From NCBI RefSeq assembly GCF_018873765.1, contig NC_057916.1:29983501-30047500 (forward strand): a stretch of DNA of 64,000 nt, given 5' to 3'. Of this stretch, positions 1 through 12,917 are shown one piece after another. Position 1 is the first letter of the stretch. Every line of letters starts with the position of its first letter. The DNA is from Telopea speciosissima. Lineage: Eukaryota; Streptophyta; Magnoliopsida; Proteales; Proteaceae. The position numbers were made by a program, and so were the translations under genes. The notes below the pieces were generated by a model, which searched no databases, was not told the origin of the DNA, and saw only the letters and a program-made list of their open reading frames with translations.

Positions 1-48
1 CTGATATCTCTGCATATAATACACGCTAGAAAAATAGTTTAAACTTAG

Positions 49-266
49 AAAGAAGTTTAAGTTTCCAAAAAAATTTCCACCAAGCGATACAAGAAAAGTG
101 TCAATTAAAGATGTGGAAGAAATAAAGGAAGCAGCTAATTTGGTTTTGAAACGACCATCCCTAGCCAGCATGCACCACCAAGAATCGAGGGATTCCGAGC
201 AGGGAATATTGAGAATCAAATTCATCAGAGAAGGGGAAGCCTCTCTAAGGAGGTCCAGATTCCAGG
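49..266 (+). other. possible internal exon of an unidentified gene
   Basis: One frame stays open across this stretch and reads like real coding sequence: polar, with charged helical runs such as DVEEIKEAANLVLKRPSLAS and a basic end, EASLRRSRFQ. It stops exactly before a plausible donor (CAG then GTTTGG at 266/267) and follows a possible acceptor (TTTAAG at about 48). Downstream of the donor the frame turns into low-quality hydrophobic sequence. I do not recognise the family. If real, it belongs to a gene whose other exons lie to the left of the window; no partner exon was found in the next 2 kb. It could also be a transposon fragment. Confidence 0.25.
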
Positions 267-479
267 TTTGGTTGGTAAGAACTTATATCCGCGTATCCAC
301 CACTTTAGCATATTATATACATCTTATCTTAATGTATTTTTTGGCTATCAAGGAAGACTTGGGTCATGGTCATTCAATGGACAACATTTACTTGGGTCAA
401 TATATTGTGCCGTATTCAGTCAGATTAGGTTTATTTAGGTGCAACTTGATTGAATTCATTGACTTCTTAGTCTATTAAT

Positions 480-2235
480 TAATTGAGTGGTTTTTTATCA
501 AACTCAATTAGAGAATTTTTTTTACCCAAAAAAAAAATTAGAGAATTTTGAAATATTAACAAAAAAAATGATTTTCTTACCAGATTTTAAACAGATGATG
601 CATGAACCTAAGAAAACCTGTTTAGCTTTCATTTAGCCTCCCATTATCTATGACAATCCATATTTCTTTTCTCTCTTTTAATATTGTTTAATGTACCTTC
701 AATCATCCTTCTTGATTAAGCTAGCTTGAAATTACTTGAGCTTTCTTTTTCTTCCCACTCACTTAGTTTTTAATTAGTGGATCATGATCAAAGATCGCTA
801 CTCTTATCGCATTTTCTATGAACCTTTCTTACTTATTTTATTTTTTAACCAATCAGTTAGGTCATATATCTAGGAAAATTTCATGTTTTACTTTACTTAA
901 TCACAAAAAGTAAGATTTGAAGCTAAGATAGGAGAGACTGGACATTAGCTTCCTATGTCAATCAATATATTAGAGAAGTTTATACCTCTGTTTGAGCTAT
1001 AGAAGTTGGGCCAAATGAAAGGGCCCTTAAGCCTAATAGAGATGAAATAGTTATCCAGATCTTTCGTTGTCAAAGCCCATAATCCCATTTTTGGATAAGT
1101 ACAATAACATAGCAAAAAACACAAAAAAAGTTTGGCGGAAAGATTCTGTAATCTGTACTGTGATGGATAAGTCCCTGTGTTAGAGAGACCTGCAACACAA
1201 AGTTCCACAAATGTACAACCATGAACAATTCATGACAAAGATGGGTTTCATGCAAGTTAAACAACTCCACCAATAAGAAAAGAAAAAAAAATTGAAGATT
1301 TAGAAAAGAATAGACAAAGGTACATAAACTCATCATTGGTGCATCATTATTTACCCATTTCTTGCCAACCAAACATATCTTCATGGACAAAGTTTTCCTT
1401 CACCATGTGATGAAGGTTCACCCCACGATCCTGGGGTTCACAAACCCTAAGGGGTTTTAGTACAAGTCCAAAAATACCCTCCCGATACCTCTCCTGTGCC
1501 ATCTCAAATACGCAGTGAATGGATTCTCATTCAACGTGGCTGAAGGAAAACTCGGTCCTATCTTTATATCTGTACTTAATTTTAATTTTCATAAAAAATA
1601 ATATTTGCCCTTTTTATTTGCCACTTCAATGTGGCATGTATTGGGCAGTGTTTTAGAGGTTTCACAGCTCCTATTGTTCCCTACTTTCTGTATGATACAT
1701 CTTTGCTCTTCAACCTCTAGCAGATATTCTCACTAGCACATAGCTTTAAATACATGAATATGCTGAACTGCCATGTATTTGGAATGGTTTAGAACCAAAA
1801 AAAAAAATCCTGAACAACAAACAGAATTGGTCAACTTTAATTACTTGCTTTACCAAAAAAAAATCTCCATAACCTAAAGACAAATAGTAATGTGAAGACA
1901 CAATTTGTACTTCACCATATTGCAAAGGTCAACCTTGTCCACCAGGAATAGTAGCAACTATACTACTAAATCCAGTTGACGAATTTGGTCTTAGAATTGT
2001 GTTATGTGCCTAATGGGGCCCACTCTAGTGTATGGACGCTAGATTGGGCCAACCTATTATGGGATAGGTTAAAGGGTTTGATTTAACGCGTTCCATTGGT
2101 CAAGTACCTAATAAATTGTCGTAGAATATAAAAAACAGATACATGCAGTTCTAGATTTCCATCTGATTCCAAAGGAATATCTATAGGTGTGTGATAACAA
2201 GCTGTTCAAATCATTATTTGGTAGAAGTGCAATAA
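480..2235. other. non-coding AT-rich stretch
   Basis: No exon, RNA gene or complete repeat could be supported here. The open frames between 945 and 1390 on the minus strand are short and lack splice signals or family resemblance. Confidence 0.4.
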
Positions 2236-2539
2236 CCAATGTTAAATTTTATATCATCCCTACAAAATGTCAACAGCAATACAAGAAGCAGAAACTTGAA
2301 TGTTTCAGAGTGTAATATTTTACATCCTCTAGAAAATACAATGACATTACATCATGGGGACAACAATTCCTTTCATTCACCCCTTTCTTTGAGGTTGCAA
2401 TTAAATGTAAAAAACAATTTCAATGCCATCAAAATATCTATTCAAGGAAGGACTCAACAATCTCCATAGAAAGTCAAATACCAAACAAAACCTTACATTT
2501 TACAGGGTAACAAATCTGACAGAAAACTCCTAGCCTCAT

Positions 2540-4052
2540 AAAATGAATAGGCAAAAAGAACTTCCAAAATGTCCACGACCACAGCCTCTACCAGAGAAGA
2601 GGAATCTCATCCCCTGCAAGCAAGAAAAGCTTAACCTTCCTGGAACAACCTTTGTGCAGTTACCAGAAGCTGAAGATGAGAGAATATTTCATTCGGGGGA
2701 AAATTTTCACCAATACGGAATTGACTTTTGACAGGCTGGTAGTCAAGATGGAGGCCAGCAAGAAACTTTGCAACATGAAACTCAGCTCGTTGAAGCTTCA
2801 ATTGCTCCAAATCAGGAGTAAGAGATTGATGGATCTGGGGTTCTTAAATAATACCCTTATAGACGTTGAAGTACTCATTCAATGACTTATCCCCTTGCTT
2901 GAAGTTGAACATCTTCTCGTAGAGTTCATAGGTTCGGGACAGATTTTTCTCTTGAGAGAAGGTTTCTTCTTAAATCATCCCAAACTCCCTTTGCAATAGT
3001 ACGAAACATAACATTGGCAGTGATAGCAGGGTCCATACTATTCCACAATCAAATTTTGAATGTGGAACTTTCATGTATGCATTCTTCATAGGCAGCAATG
3101 GCAGTAGGATCCTTTGAATCAGCAGATGGAGGATCAGAAGTAAGGTATTTCATCTTCCCTTTGGCATGTATGTAGACTTGTACAGCCTGAGCCCAATATT
3201 CAGTTTTATACTGATCATCTAAATGTGTACATTATCAACAGGAACCTTCGGATCTGCCATCATGCAAACTGGAAGTATAGGAATCAAAGGGAGCATTCAA
3301 AACAGCAACAACAATAATAAGAACACAATCCGGCAGTAGTAGGAATGTTCTAAGAACAGCAACACAGTCGGCAGGAACCAGAAATCCCAACCGAGACCTT
3401 GAAACCCAATTTTTGGGTGATAATTAAGTTGCAGCCGAAAAACAGGTCAGATAGACCTGAAAATAGGATCGAAGCCTCGAAGGTCCCTCTGATAAGAGTG
3501 TCCCAGTGCACGAGGCTCCCGCTACTGCAGGGTCTGAGAGGGGCAAAAATCAAACCATCAGGATAGGATGATCAACCTAGTAGTTCAGAAGTAATTTGAC
3601 AAATTCAACTTCTGAAAAATAGCCCAAAAGCAAGGTACCACAGGAGTGTATGGAGAAAGCAAATTCCAGAAAAATAAACCATCAGAATGCCTTAAAAACT
3701 GGATCGAGCGTACTTCAGGGGAGACTCAAATCAACCTCAAAAATATACTCACATCAGCCGGTTGGATAAGGGATAATTTCAGATCTCAGTAGCTGCAGAA
3801 TAATCAACAGAAATAGAAGCCGCAACCTTCATATAGATATATATTGATGTCGGGAAGCAAATATCTTCATAACCAGCAAGAGATTGATAGAATGATGCCC
3901 TCGTTTAGTTTCTTATCATCATTAACTAGGGCAATATACAATAGATAGACAGCATAGGTTGCTGCAACCAGGAAAAAAACAGAGTCCTTGAATGGACTAT
4001 CAAACCAGCAGAGGAAGGAAGATGACCACTGGTATTTATTGCTCTGATACCA
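2540..4052 (-). mobile_element. truncated Copia-type element: leader and gag
   Basis: Read leftwards, the element starts with a primer-binding site at 4041-4052, TGGTATCAGAGC on the minus strand, which matches the 3' end of initiator methionine tRNA. A leader follows, then a gag frame beginning near 3262 (MADPKVPVDN). A well-preserved stretch at about 2690-2940 reads SRTYELYEKMFNFKQGDKSL and continues in the style of the UBN2/retrotransposon gag domain. A glycine/arginine-rich part (GRGCGRGHFG, about 2560-2600) lies where a nucleic-acid-binding tail would be. The gag frame has several stops and shifts, and no protease, integrase or reverse transcriptase follows, so the element is dead. A 3' Au SINE fragment at 3493-3546 sits inside the leader. 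Confidence 0.7.
3493..3546 (-). repeat. Au SINE, 3' fragment
   Basis: Matches the 3' half of the other Au copies in the window. It shares the subfamily signature of a GGGACACTC end with the copy at 23875-24040, where other copies have GGGTACACC. The tRNA-like 5' half is missing. Confidence 0.7.
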
Positions 4053-4054
4053 TT

Positions 4055-4346
4055 TGACAGTATCAAAATCTAAATAACAGTAATCGTACAAGAGAGAAGA
4101 GCAAGAATTGACGAAGGAAGAGGTGAGGCTGCCGAGGAGATCAGCAAACTCGATGATTCCTGCAGGCCCCTCTAACCGCTAGTATTTATAATACGGAAAT
4201 ACAATCTTAGGGAGTACAAGAAAGAGTATCCTTAACTGATCAAAACTTAAGACACCTAGCTAACAGAGGAAAGAAATAAACCAACACACCAACACTAACT
4301 AAAGTAACCAACCACGATAGGGACACTCCCATTATCATGGTACACA
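4055..4346 (-). repeat. 5' LTR of the truncated Copia-type element
   Basis: On the minus strand this runs from TGTGTACCATGA to TACTGTCA, then two bases, then the primer-binding site. It has a TATA-like TATAAATAC in the middle. Its first 35 or so bases resemble the start of a second LTR at 21998-22301, suggesting one family. Confidence 0.6.
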
Positions 4347-5229
4347 CCACATTGTACCCCCACGAAACACTTATTTGTAACATTAACAGAAAGAAATCAA
4401 ATTTATGTAAGGAAAGGAATCAAATATAATTTATATAAGGTAAGTTCAGAAACCTACCTAAATCCAGCTGCTCTATATAAGGAGAGTTAGTGGGCAGCAA
4501 TATACATACTAAAAAGTTAAATTAGACAAGAAACCCTAATTAGGTCAGAGTGCAAGCAATCTAACCTAACATAGAAAGGAAACCTAATATGCAAGGAACA
4601 ACTATGGGAGTGGATGAAAAATCCTATATAACAAGTTACCACAGTGATATAGGACAGTATACAAATTTTTATGGAAACTTTATTAGGGAAAAAATGGCGA
4701 AACGGTAAAAACACTGTTTTATGTGATGCATAGAATGAATGAGGTGAGTGCTAAAAATTGGGGGGGGGGATTACCAATAAAAATATACTGTTAGTAAACA
4801 CCAGAAAACAAATTTTTGAAAATTTTGGAAAACGTAGGGTTAGGGTGGCCAAAAGAATACCCCTCCCCATATGCAAGAAACTTACTAGAATGCATGTAAA
4901 TCATGGGAAATATATGAAACAGTACCTAAAATAAAATAAAAAATAAAAACCAGTGGGATGATGCATGAAACCCTAATGAATCTATTGGAAATCAGTAAAC
5001 AGAGAAACAACATGGTTAGATGCATGGGAATGCAAAACCCTAATTTTGAAATGGAAAACTACCTACATGTGATGCATGAAATAAAGTGCAAACAGAGGAG
5101 AAAAATTATGGATAAAAAAACAATAAAATGTATATATTAATGAGGTAACCCGCCAAAAATTAGACCTAAACTCTACAGGGGGACGAAATTAAAAATACAA
5201 GGGTGATTCTGCAGCCCTACTATGGACAA

Positions 5230-6427
5230 CAGCTTCACCCTTTCAAAGCTATATGATTGCTGCTAAATAGAGATCAAACAAGGATATTAGAATGTAAGGG
5301 AATGAAGAGGGGGTCGGTAGCTTTGATGCAACCTCTCTAGAGTTTGGGGGACGCCCGGAACTCAGGCGGAAAGCTCTCACTCGGACTAGGAGAAGGGAAG
5401 TAGTCAAGTGTGTAGGGTTTTCACCCATCTTGCTACTCACTTCTCCCACTTCACTTGTTGTGGCTCTCTTCTTAGCTTCTTTTGGTCTTTCTTGGTGTGT
5501 TTGTGTAATGGAGGTTGGGCCCTATTTATAGTGTTGAGGCCCCTCTTTACTAGGTATGGTAAGTTAATGGTAGTATACAACAACCATTAGATTTTAAGGT
5601 TTTAGGTTCAATGGTCTGGATCTGTCAATCCAAGGAAGGCAACTCCCCATATGGAAGGCGAATATACACCAAATCAAGGGGGAGATCAAGCAATTTTGTA
5701 GGCAACAAGGGAGTGGGTGGAGGCACCCACACAGTCTTGGGCGGCTCCCACTCCCCTTGGGGCAGCTTGGACTGCTATTTGGCGGCCAAGGCTACCCCAT
5801 TTGGAGGCTACACAAGGAGCCACCTAGGCAGCTACAAGAATCAGTCCAAGGCTGCTTCTAGAAGGGCCAAAGTGGTCCCTATGGGTCCAGATGCATGGTC
5901 CTAGCCTGGGCTAGCCTGGGTTCGACCGTTTTCCAACAAAAACCTTAAAATCTTGAAAAAGTCATATCTTTTGAACCATAGGACAAAAGTTTACGAATTC
6001 GGTGTCGTTGGAAAGATATTTTCAATTACTATCCGATGGAACAAGAATTGAGACCTGGTTTGGCCGAAATCATTTCCGAAAAGTGCTTTCGGGAGTTGGA
6101 ACCTCCCAAAAGTTTTTTGCATAAAATAATGAATAAAATGTGTCGTTTTCGTCCTGTCTTTTAACACTGGATTTTTAATAATAAAGAAACATCTAGTTGT
6201 AATGTTTGAGCCAATTCTAAGGTTGTTTGGTAGGTCGAACCCTACCAAGGGAAATTTGGTCCACTTTGGGCAGTTTTCCGAAATTGCTTTGGGGGAAGGG
6301 TTCCAGTTTATTAGGTTCAAATTTAGGGGAGGCTCTTCACTTAAAATTAGGCCCCACACACCATTCCAAAACAAAATATTATCATCGTTCCGTGCATCCC
6401 CCAAAGTGACAAAATGGGGTGTCTACA
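5230..6427 (-). repeat. solo or truncated long Gypsy-type LTR
   Basis: The minus strand starts with TGTAGACACCCC (6416-6427), a start typical of long LTRs of Tat/Ogre-like Gypsy elements. A TATA box (CTATAAATAG, about 5522-5531) and a transcribed region follow, and the sequence runs about 1.2 kb to near 5230. No internal coding region adjoins it. The left end is estimated because no matching second LTR is present. Confidence 0.5.
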
Positions 6428-6644
6428 AATATATATTAGGGCAAGAGATCTCCACTTGGTCGCATGGTCTCTACACAAGCGTCTGGGCCAATGGGTGAGC
6501 ACATCTGGGTATCTACCCAGCGGGCAGAGGCGTCATCTCATGGTGCCCTGTGAAAGGGCGTAGGAAACACCACCAAGTAGATCTTTTCCCCTATACATTA
6601 ATACCAAAAATTCAGAAGTTGCATCGTCTTATTTTTAAAACTCA

Positions 6645-7115
6645 AATTTTTATAGGACAGTTATACGACCAGCAATGATGTATGGAGCTGAATGTTGAGC
6701 AATGAAGAAAGAACATATACACAAACTTAGTGTAGCTGAAATGAGGATGTTGAGATAGATGAATGGTCCAACTAGAAAAAATAACATAAGAAATTAACAA
6801 ATTAGGGCTAATTTAAGAGTAGCTCCATTACACGATAAGTTGAGAGAATGTCGTTTGAGGCAGCACGAACATGTACAGCGGATGTCTTTGAATGCTTTAG
6901 TTTGGTGGAGCAATGATATGATTCAGATTAGAGGAGCTAAAAGAATCAGGGGTAGGCCTAAAATGACCATAGGAGAAGTGGTGAGGAAAGACATGTATGG
7001 CTTAGGCCTAGTAACAAGTATGTCTTTGAATAGAGCTGATTAGAGAAAGAGGATCCATGTAGCAGGCCCCATTAGTAGGAATAAGAATGAGTTGAGTTGC
7101 GTTGAGTTTTATATC
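6645..7115 (+). mobile_element. RTE-clade LINE, 3' fragment
   Basis: The decayed frame reads FYRTVIRPAMMYGAEC and later LSVAEMRMLR, RECRLRQHEHVQR and RIRGRPKMT, the C-terminal end of plant RTE-type reverse transcriptase polyproteins. Several in-frame stops are present. It ends in a CATGTAGCAGGCCCCATTAG tail like the minus-strand RTE copy near 32050. It is 5'-truncated. Confidence 0.75.
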
Positions 7116-7302
7116 TTATTTATGCTATGATTTCCACCCCATACCCGTTTTCAATTTTGGAAATTAGCATCTCTCCATGAATACCAGTTGCTCAATCTTG
7201 CTAGCACTAATACACAACCAAACCCAACAATCACACACTTCTGGACGAATCACTTACGAACTCCTACAAGTTCGGGGAATATAATAAGTATAAAGAATAG
7301 TG

Positions 7303-7328
7303 TTTAAAAAAAAAAAAAAAAAAAAAAA
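7303..7328 (+). repeat. poly(A) run
   Basis: Run of A bases, possibly the tail of a retroposon whose body is no longer recognisable. It lies about 190 bp downstream of the RTE fragment. Confidence 0.6.
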
Positions 7329-7329
7329 C

Positions 7330-8520
7330 TCATTAGTACTACATTCTCAACTTCAGCAATAGAGCAGATACATGTGTAACTCGATGCAGGGGGGAAAAAG
7401 GAGGAAGAAAAATAGAGCAGTAATTAAGTGCCAAATGACATGCCCTCTGAACTAAGAATTGGAAGGTTGATTTGACATTGACAAACATTTTGGAGGTACA
7501 GAAATAAAAATTCAGCCAAAAAGACAAAGCAAAGGTTCATATAAATGAGATCTATGTAAAATTAGAATTTTCTATTTAATCAAATGATCATGTAACCACT
7601 AGCCAAACCAAAAAGTAGTTCTGAAATCTATAATGCAGGCCAAAGTAGAAAGAGAACACAAAATCATGCAAGAAAAAGAGATTGGGGACTCACTCAGCCA
7701 AGGGCTTGGGACTATATCCATTAGGAGAAAATTCACTAAACTTTCACTGTATGAGGACTCACCTAGCTTGAGCTAACCAAATTCTCAATGAAAATATGGA
7801 ATACAGTAATACACCCTTCCATTAGACAATGTATCCTCACATAGAAACTAGATAGGGTCTAGCTATTTGATGGTCAAAAACTTAATAAGATTCAATACCA
7901 TTTTTCCTTTGAAACCAACCTAGAGTACCCGCATGACTTTGTTTACCATGCAACTAACACAAGTTTCCATATTATTAACCTAGGAAGTCCACCGTTATGG
8001 TGTACACATGTACTTCACCTTTCTCCATGTCCATTCACTCATTTAATAATGTGATTTGCAAGTTCTACAAACCTATTTAATTGTGTGAAATTATGCTTTT
8101 CATCCTACCAATGTTTGCTACGACATGAGAGCAAACTCAATAGAGTGAATAATGGATGGATCAAAGGTTGGACAGCAACAATTTAGAAATATAAGCAGGA
8201 AGTGTTCTCCCGGTGAGTGCTCAGGAAGGTACACTTTCCACAAGATGTCATCATCTTGAGTTACTAAATGGATTGAAGTTTAATACAGCAATAGTGCACA
8301 AGTATTGGAATTAAAGTAACAATACTAGTTAGATTCAATTACTTAAATGGATTGCTGAGTTAAACTTCTAATTTTTAGTTTTAAGATTCAGTTTCCTTAA
8401 ATGGTCATGAAGAGTGATCAAATATTTCTTATCTAGTGATGGAACCTGCCTATACGCTTTACTTCACTCAATATTTTTATCTGTTCTCGAGGAACCTGTC
8501 TCTAAAAAGTTCTGCCCCAA
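7330..8520. other. non-coding stretch without recognisable features
   Basis: AT-rich sequence without splice-bounded exons or clear repeats. The short minus-strand frame at 7339-7527 has no support. Confidence 0.35.
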
Positions 8521-8529
8521 GTTCTACAA

Positions 8530-10871
8530 TTAGTCTGGTGGTGCACCAGCAGTTTTTCTGATGTAGACAAGCATTACAGCAAGTACTATAGCCGCAGACC
8601 TAAGAAGAACCAGGCTCATACTTAGGCCCATGGTTCTTCAACTGGACCTTTGGTTCAGGCCAGACCAAGCCCATGGTCTGGGTTAGCTGGTTCACTAAAA
8701 ACCAAAATCATGGGGTGGTTTTATGTAATTTCTATTTTGAGTTTTAAGTAGATACTAGTTAGATCTTATGCATGCTATCTTTCCTTTTATTTAAGTTTCT
8801 TACTGTACAAGGCATCCACTACATCTGTGGGCCTCTTTTATTCACTTTCTATTTTCTGATTTTCCTTCATAGAGTTATTACAAGCACCTATATAATTTAA
8901 AGGCCTTAGAGCCTACACCCACGATTTTGAATAGATGAATGGCCATTGTTTGCTGTGAGATGCAGTTGAGAGGTGAGATACCCTTGTGGTTAGCAAGAGA
9001 CTGACCAAGGCCATAGGTAAGAGGCCTAAGTCATATCCCGTTTCCTTCCTTCTTCTCTCCTCCTCCTCCTCTTAGCTTCTATTTTCAATACTGCTACAAG
9101 AGTCTGACTAGGGAAGCATCGGTTCATCCAATCAACATTGTTGTTGCTGCTGTTAATAAGTTGATGATGTGTTCCCATCGATCCATTACCAAGGACTGAG
9201 ATTGAAGGCTTCTTCCATACCTGCGGCATTGCCTGGTTGGTCTTCCACTGCAGCAAGCTACAGACCATCTTAACTCCTGATCTGGCCAACAGGTTCGCTT
9301 GATGTTTTGAGAGCAAAATCTCCCCATTGGAACCCTCCCTCCATATCAGTCTCAGCCATATCCAGTGGCTGGATTTCCTGTGGTCTGTAAATGACTATTT
9401 TCCTCACTAGTTTCTAATTTCATCCTTAGGCTGTTGTGCCACATCTAGCCATCAAACTTTGATGATTTTCTGAAGTCATAGGTTGCATATCAGCCCCTTC
9501 CATCGATGTGAATTGTGGTTCCATCTATTGTTTCCATCAGCTGGTACTGTAGGTTTCAATATTTTGTAACTACAAACTAATTCTGATTTGGGTTTATAAC
9601 TAATGATCCAACCATCAGTTAGTTGACTCTGGTAATTCAAGGGTATACTATTATGCCAAAGACCTACAACTGATCTCAGTTTGGGTGTATTCTACCCTAG
9701 GATCTATGTGTGATCCTTAGTTACTATTTCTGAACAGCAAGTTAATAATAATTTTCATCTGCTGTAACTATCAATCCCACCCTTGGATTGCTACCATCTT
9801 TGGAGGTAAAAGTACCATTGATGTAGCCTTACTCTTGACCTAATTTTAGGTCTAATCAAGCCCTATTACTGTGGTTATATTAAACCATCTATATTGCTGA
9901 ACAACAGTAACCGACAGTCCTACTTGTAGATTGGGAATTTGTTTACTGTTTAGTGAGCATAGCCCCATTATTTTTTTCCTTTTCGTTTCCTTATACATGA
10001 TATAAGGAATTGAGACAGTGAAGCCCAATGGACAGGAGTGGGGGAACTTAATTATGTAAATGTCCATGCAAGGGAAATTTTCCCAATTCCGATGATGATA
10101 ACTGGGAGTGTTGGGCTTTGTGCACTAATCTTCATAGGCAAAGCATCACACTGAATGGAAAGCATAGATCATAATGTTGAGGTCATTCCTTGAACTCACA
10201 GCTACCTGATTAGAAGTTTTACTATTAAAGCAATACAATGACCTGTAAGCATTCAAATCTGTGTGATTGACAATTTAATCCCTCACTATTAACATTGAAT
10301 GGCCTGTCGTAGCAAAAAGATGTATAAATTCCTTTCAATATGAATAACATGGATGCATTAGTATGAATTAATATGGATTGGATAGCTGAAATTATCTTAA
10401 ACAAGGATGTTCCCCGCACATTAGCAAACCTTGAGCGTATAAATTTTAATATATTGATCAATGCAATTGTTCACAAACTATTAGACACATCCACATTATA
10501 GGACTACCATAATCATGAGGGGAAAAGAGCGCGCACAGACACTGATAAAGAGTTTCACCTAATTAGAAGACAGCGAAAAAAATGAAAAATGATGTTCCCA
10601 TAAGTAAGCAAACAGAAAGGGAACTCCCATACAGAATAGAATGTCTATCTTCAGAATATAATAGAACTGAAACAATAAACCATTGAAATTGCAGAGGAAA
10701 AAAAAAAACAGGGACAGAGGGTGTGGGAGTTTCTATAGAAGCTCACCTGGCGAGCGACCGTATCGGAAGTTTCGATCCAGAAATCAGGGCCTTGGGGTTC
10801 TTTATCTGGTTCATTCGTTTGCATTCTAAATTTTTCCTAATAGTGCAGACAAATGAAGACCCAGACGTCAT
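8530..10871 (-). CDS. possible two-exon transmembrane microprotein
   Basis: Exon A (10747-10871) starts at an ATG and reads MTSGSSFVCTIRKNLECKRM, ending IRSLA plus two bases before a clean donor (CAG/GTGAGC). Exon B (8530-8599) follows a TTCTTCTTAG acceptor and reads SAAIVLAVMLVYIRKTAGAP followed by PD and a stop. The phases fit exactly, giving 64 residues with one C-terminal membrane helix. The intron would be about 2.15 kb. A later ATG (MNQIKN) is an equally possible start. I do not recognise the family. The case rests on splice phase and the membrane helix only, so chance is a real alternative. The LTR-like sequence at about 8860-9080 would lie in the intron. Confidence 0.3.
8860..9080 (+). 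repeat. possible LTR remnant
   Basis: Contains a TATA-like CCTATATAATTTAAAGG, a transcript-like leader and a C/T-rich end near CCTCCTCCTCCTC. Structure resembles a plant LTR promoter region, but no partner LTR or primer site was found. Confidence 0.25.
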
Positions 10872-11570
10872 TGAAGATAAGAAAATTGGGTTTGAGGGTG
10901 GTGGCAGCTGGGAAGGAGAGGTACTGGTAAGTGTCAAGTTCGTGATTTACCTGTATATCCATGACAAGGCAGGAGCTTAGAGAAGTAGCCTGAAGCTGCC
11001 AGCTAGGGAGGACAATAAAGACAAATCCATGAAATCCATTAATTAACGGGTATTTAAACGATTGCAGAAGTTCCATATCACGCCCAGTTTGATCTCGCAG
11101 TCGCAGTAGACATGGTGGCCGTTCAGTTGTCTCATCTAAATGATTTCATTCTGATATAAAATTATGGGAAAATTAACCCTGAAATGCATTGTCGCTCTGC
11201 GCGCGTCCAGTCACAGAAGGTGTAGAATGACCATCCCACCACCATGAAAGATGGAAATCTCATCCCAATTGATGCTTTCATAGTTTCATATAGGCTTTCA
11301 TTAGCCCTCTCGTCAACAAAAGGGTCACATTGTTTTTCAGGAAACTCTCTTCCTAAAATTATTTAGGGGAAAGGAACGGTAACCAATCATCACCTAGATA
11401 CAACTGTATGTGAAATGACAGTCACACTCCCGGTCCTTTCTCCCTTTTCAGGAGGTACATCGATCATTTCACACACAGTTGTGTCTGGACACAAACACAT
11501 GCCGCGTTGGACGATCGAATGGCATTCTTTCTCCAAATTATTTATTAACTAATTTGATGTGGATCCACTC

Positions 11571-12910
11571 AGGTGGAAGGCATAAACTATCATGATACTT
11601 TTGCTCCTGTTGCCAAGAGGAGGTGGAAGGCATAACTAATTTGAAGATACTATTGCTTCTTGCCATTGCCACTGTTCGTGGATGGCCCCTCCATCAGATG
11701 GATGTGCATAATGCTGTCTTTCATGGCGATCTCGACGAGGAGGTGTACATGACCCCTCCACCTGGTTATCGCCGTAAGGGGGAGACTTTTATTTGTCGTC
11801 TCAACAAGTCTCTCTATGGCCTGAAGCAGGCATCTCGCCAATGATACTCCAAATTTTCTACATCTCTGTGTCGTTATGGTTTTCAGCACTCTGAGGCAGA
11901 TCATTCATTATTTTTTATGCATCGTGGGATGCATAGTATTTTCATCATTTTGTATGTGAATGACATAGTCATTACTGGTTCTAATGATACTTGGATTGGC
12001 ACAGTTAAGGCTATGCTTCACAAAGACTTTCACATCAAGGACCTCGGCCCATTGAAATACTTTCTTGGCATCGAGGTGGCTCGATCTCAGATTGGCCTCT
12101 CTCTTTGTCAACAAAAATATGTTCTGGACATTTTGGATGACACTGGTTTGAGTGGGGGCCCGGCCTTCTGACACACCCATGGAACAGAATTTGAAACTCA
12201 GTGATTCAAATGGCACCTTGTTATCAGATCCGTCCTCTTACCGGCGCCTAGTTGGGCGACTGATTTATTTAACAGTCACTAGACCCGACATTTCATATAC
12301 GGTCAATATCTTGAGCCAGTTCATGCACCAGCCTCGCCAACCCCATCTGGATGCTGCTCACCGGCTCCTACGCTATTTAAAAGCCACGGTTGGTCAAGGC
12401 CTTTACTTTTCAGTCAATTCCACCTTGGAATTGCGCGCATACTGTGACTCAAATTGGGCTAGTTGCCCCATGACTCGCCGGTCTACTACAAGTTACTGTG
12501 TCTTCCTTGGTGATTGCCCGATCTCATGGAAAACAAAAAAGCAACACACCGTGTCACGCTCTTCTACTGAGGTTGAATATCGCGCCATGGCTGTCACCAC
12601 ATGTGAACTCACGTGGCTAGCTTCCCTCCTTAGGGATGTTGGCCTTCAGTGCTCTCAAGCTATACCACTTTTTTGTGACAACCAGGCAACATTGCACATT
12701 ACGGCAAACCCGGTGTTTCACGAACGTACTAAACATATAGAGATTGACTGTCATTTAGTTCGTGAGAAGTTGCACCAAGGACTCATCAGACCGGCCAAGA
12801 TTCCCATAGCCTCACAAGTTGCGGATTTGTTCACGAAGCCATTGGGTCGTGACCGATTTCGCTATCTCATTTTCAAGTTAGGCCCTCGCAATCTTCACGC
12901 TCCAACTTGA
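11571..12910 (+). mobile_element. dead Copia pol: reverse transcriptase and RNase H
   Basis: Reads VEGINYHDTFAPVAK, then LHQMDVHNAVFHGDLDEEVY (palm motif), [36 protein letters not shown], then the RNase H part with [26 protein letters not shown] and the terminal [10 protein letters not shown]. Integrase and gag are missing. Inactivating changes: the YVDD box reads YVND (GAT to AAT at 11959), a TGG is TGA at 11842-11844, there is a frameshift near 12150-12175, and a direct repeat of AGGTGGAAGGCATAA replaces part of the segment between VAK and LLAIATVRGW. Sequence from 12152 on is otherwise well preserved, so the element is old but not ancient. Confidence 0.9.
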
Positions 12911-12917
12911 GGGGAAG
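12909..12917 (+). other. polypurine tract of the Copia element
   Basis: GAGGGGAAG directly after the pol stop codon and directly before the 3' LTR, the expected position for plus-strand priming. Confidence 0.7.

Noticed and set aside
5991-6404. 137-codon minus-strand frame
   Set aside because: Lies within a long Gypsy-type LTR and has no domain.
9026-9327. Two overlapping minus-strand frames of 67 and 96 codons
   Set aside because: No recognisable domain; sequence looks like the flank of an LTR remnant.
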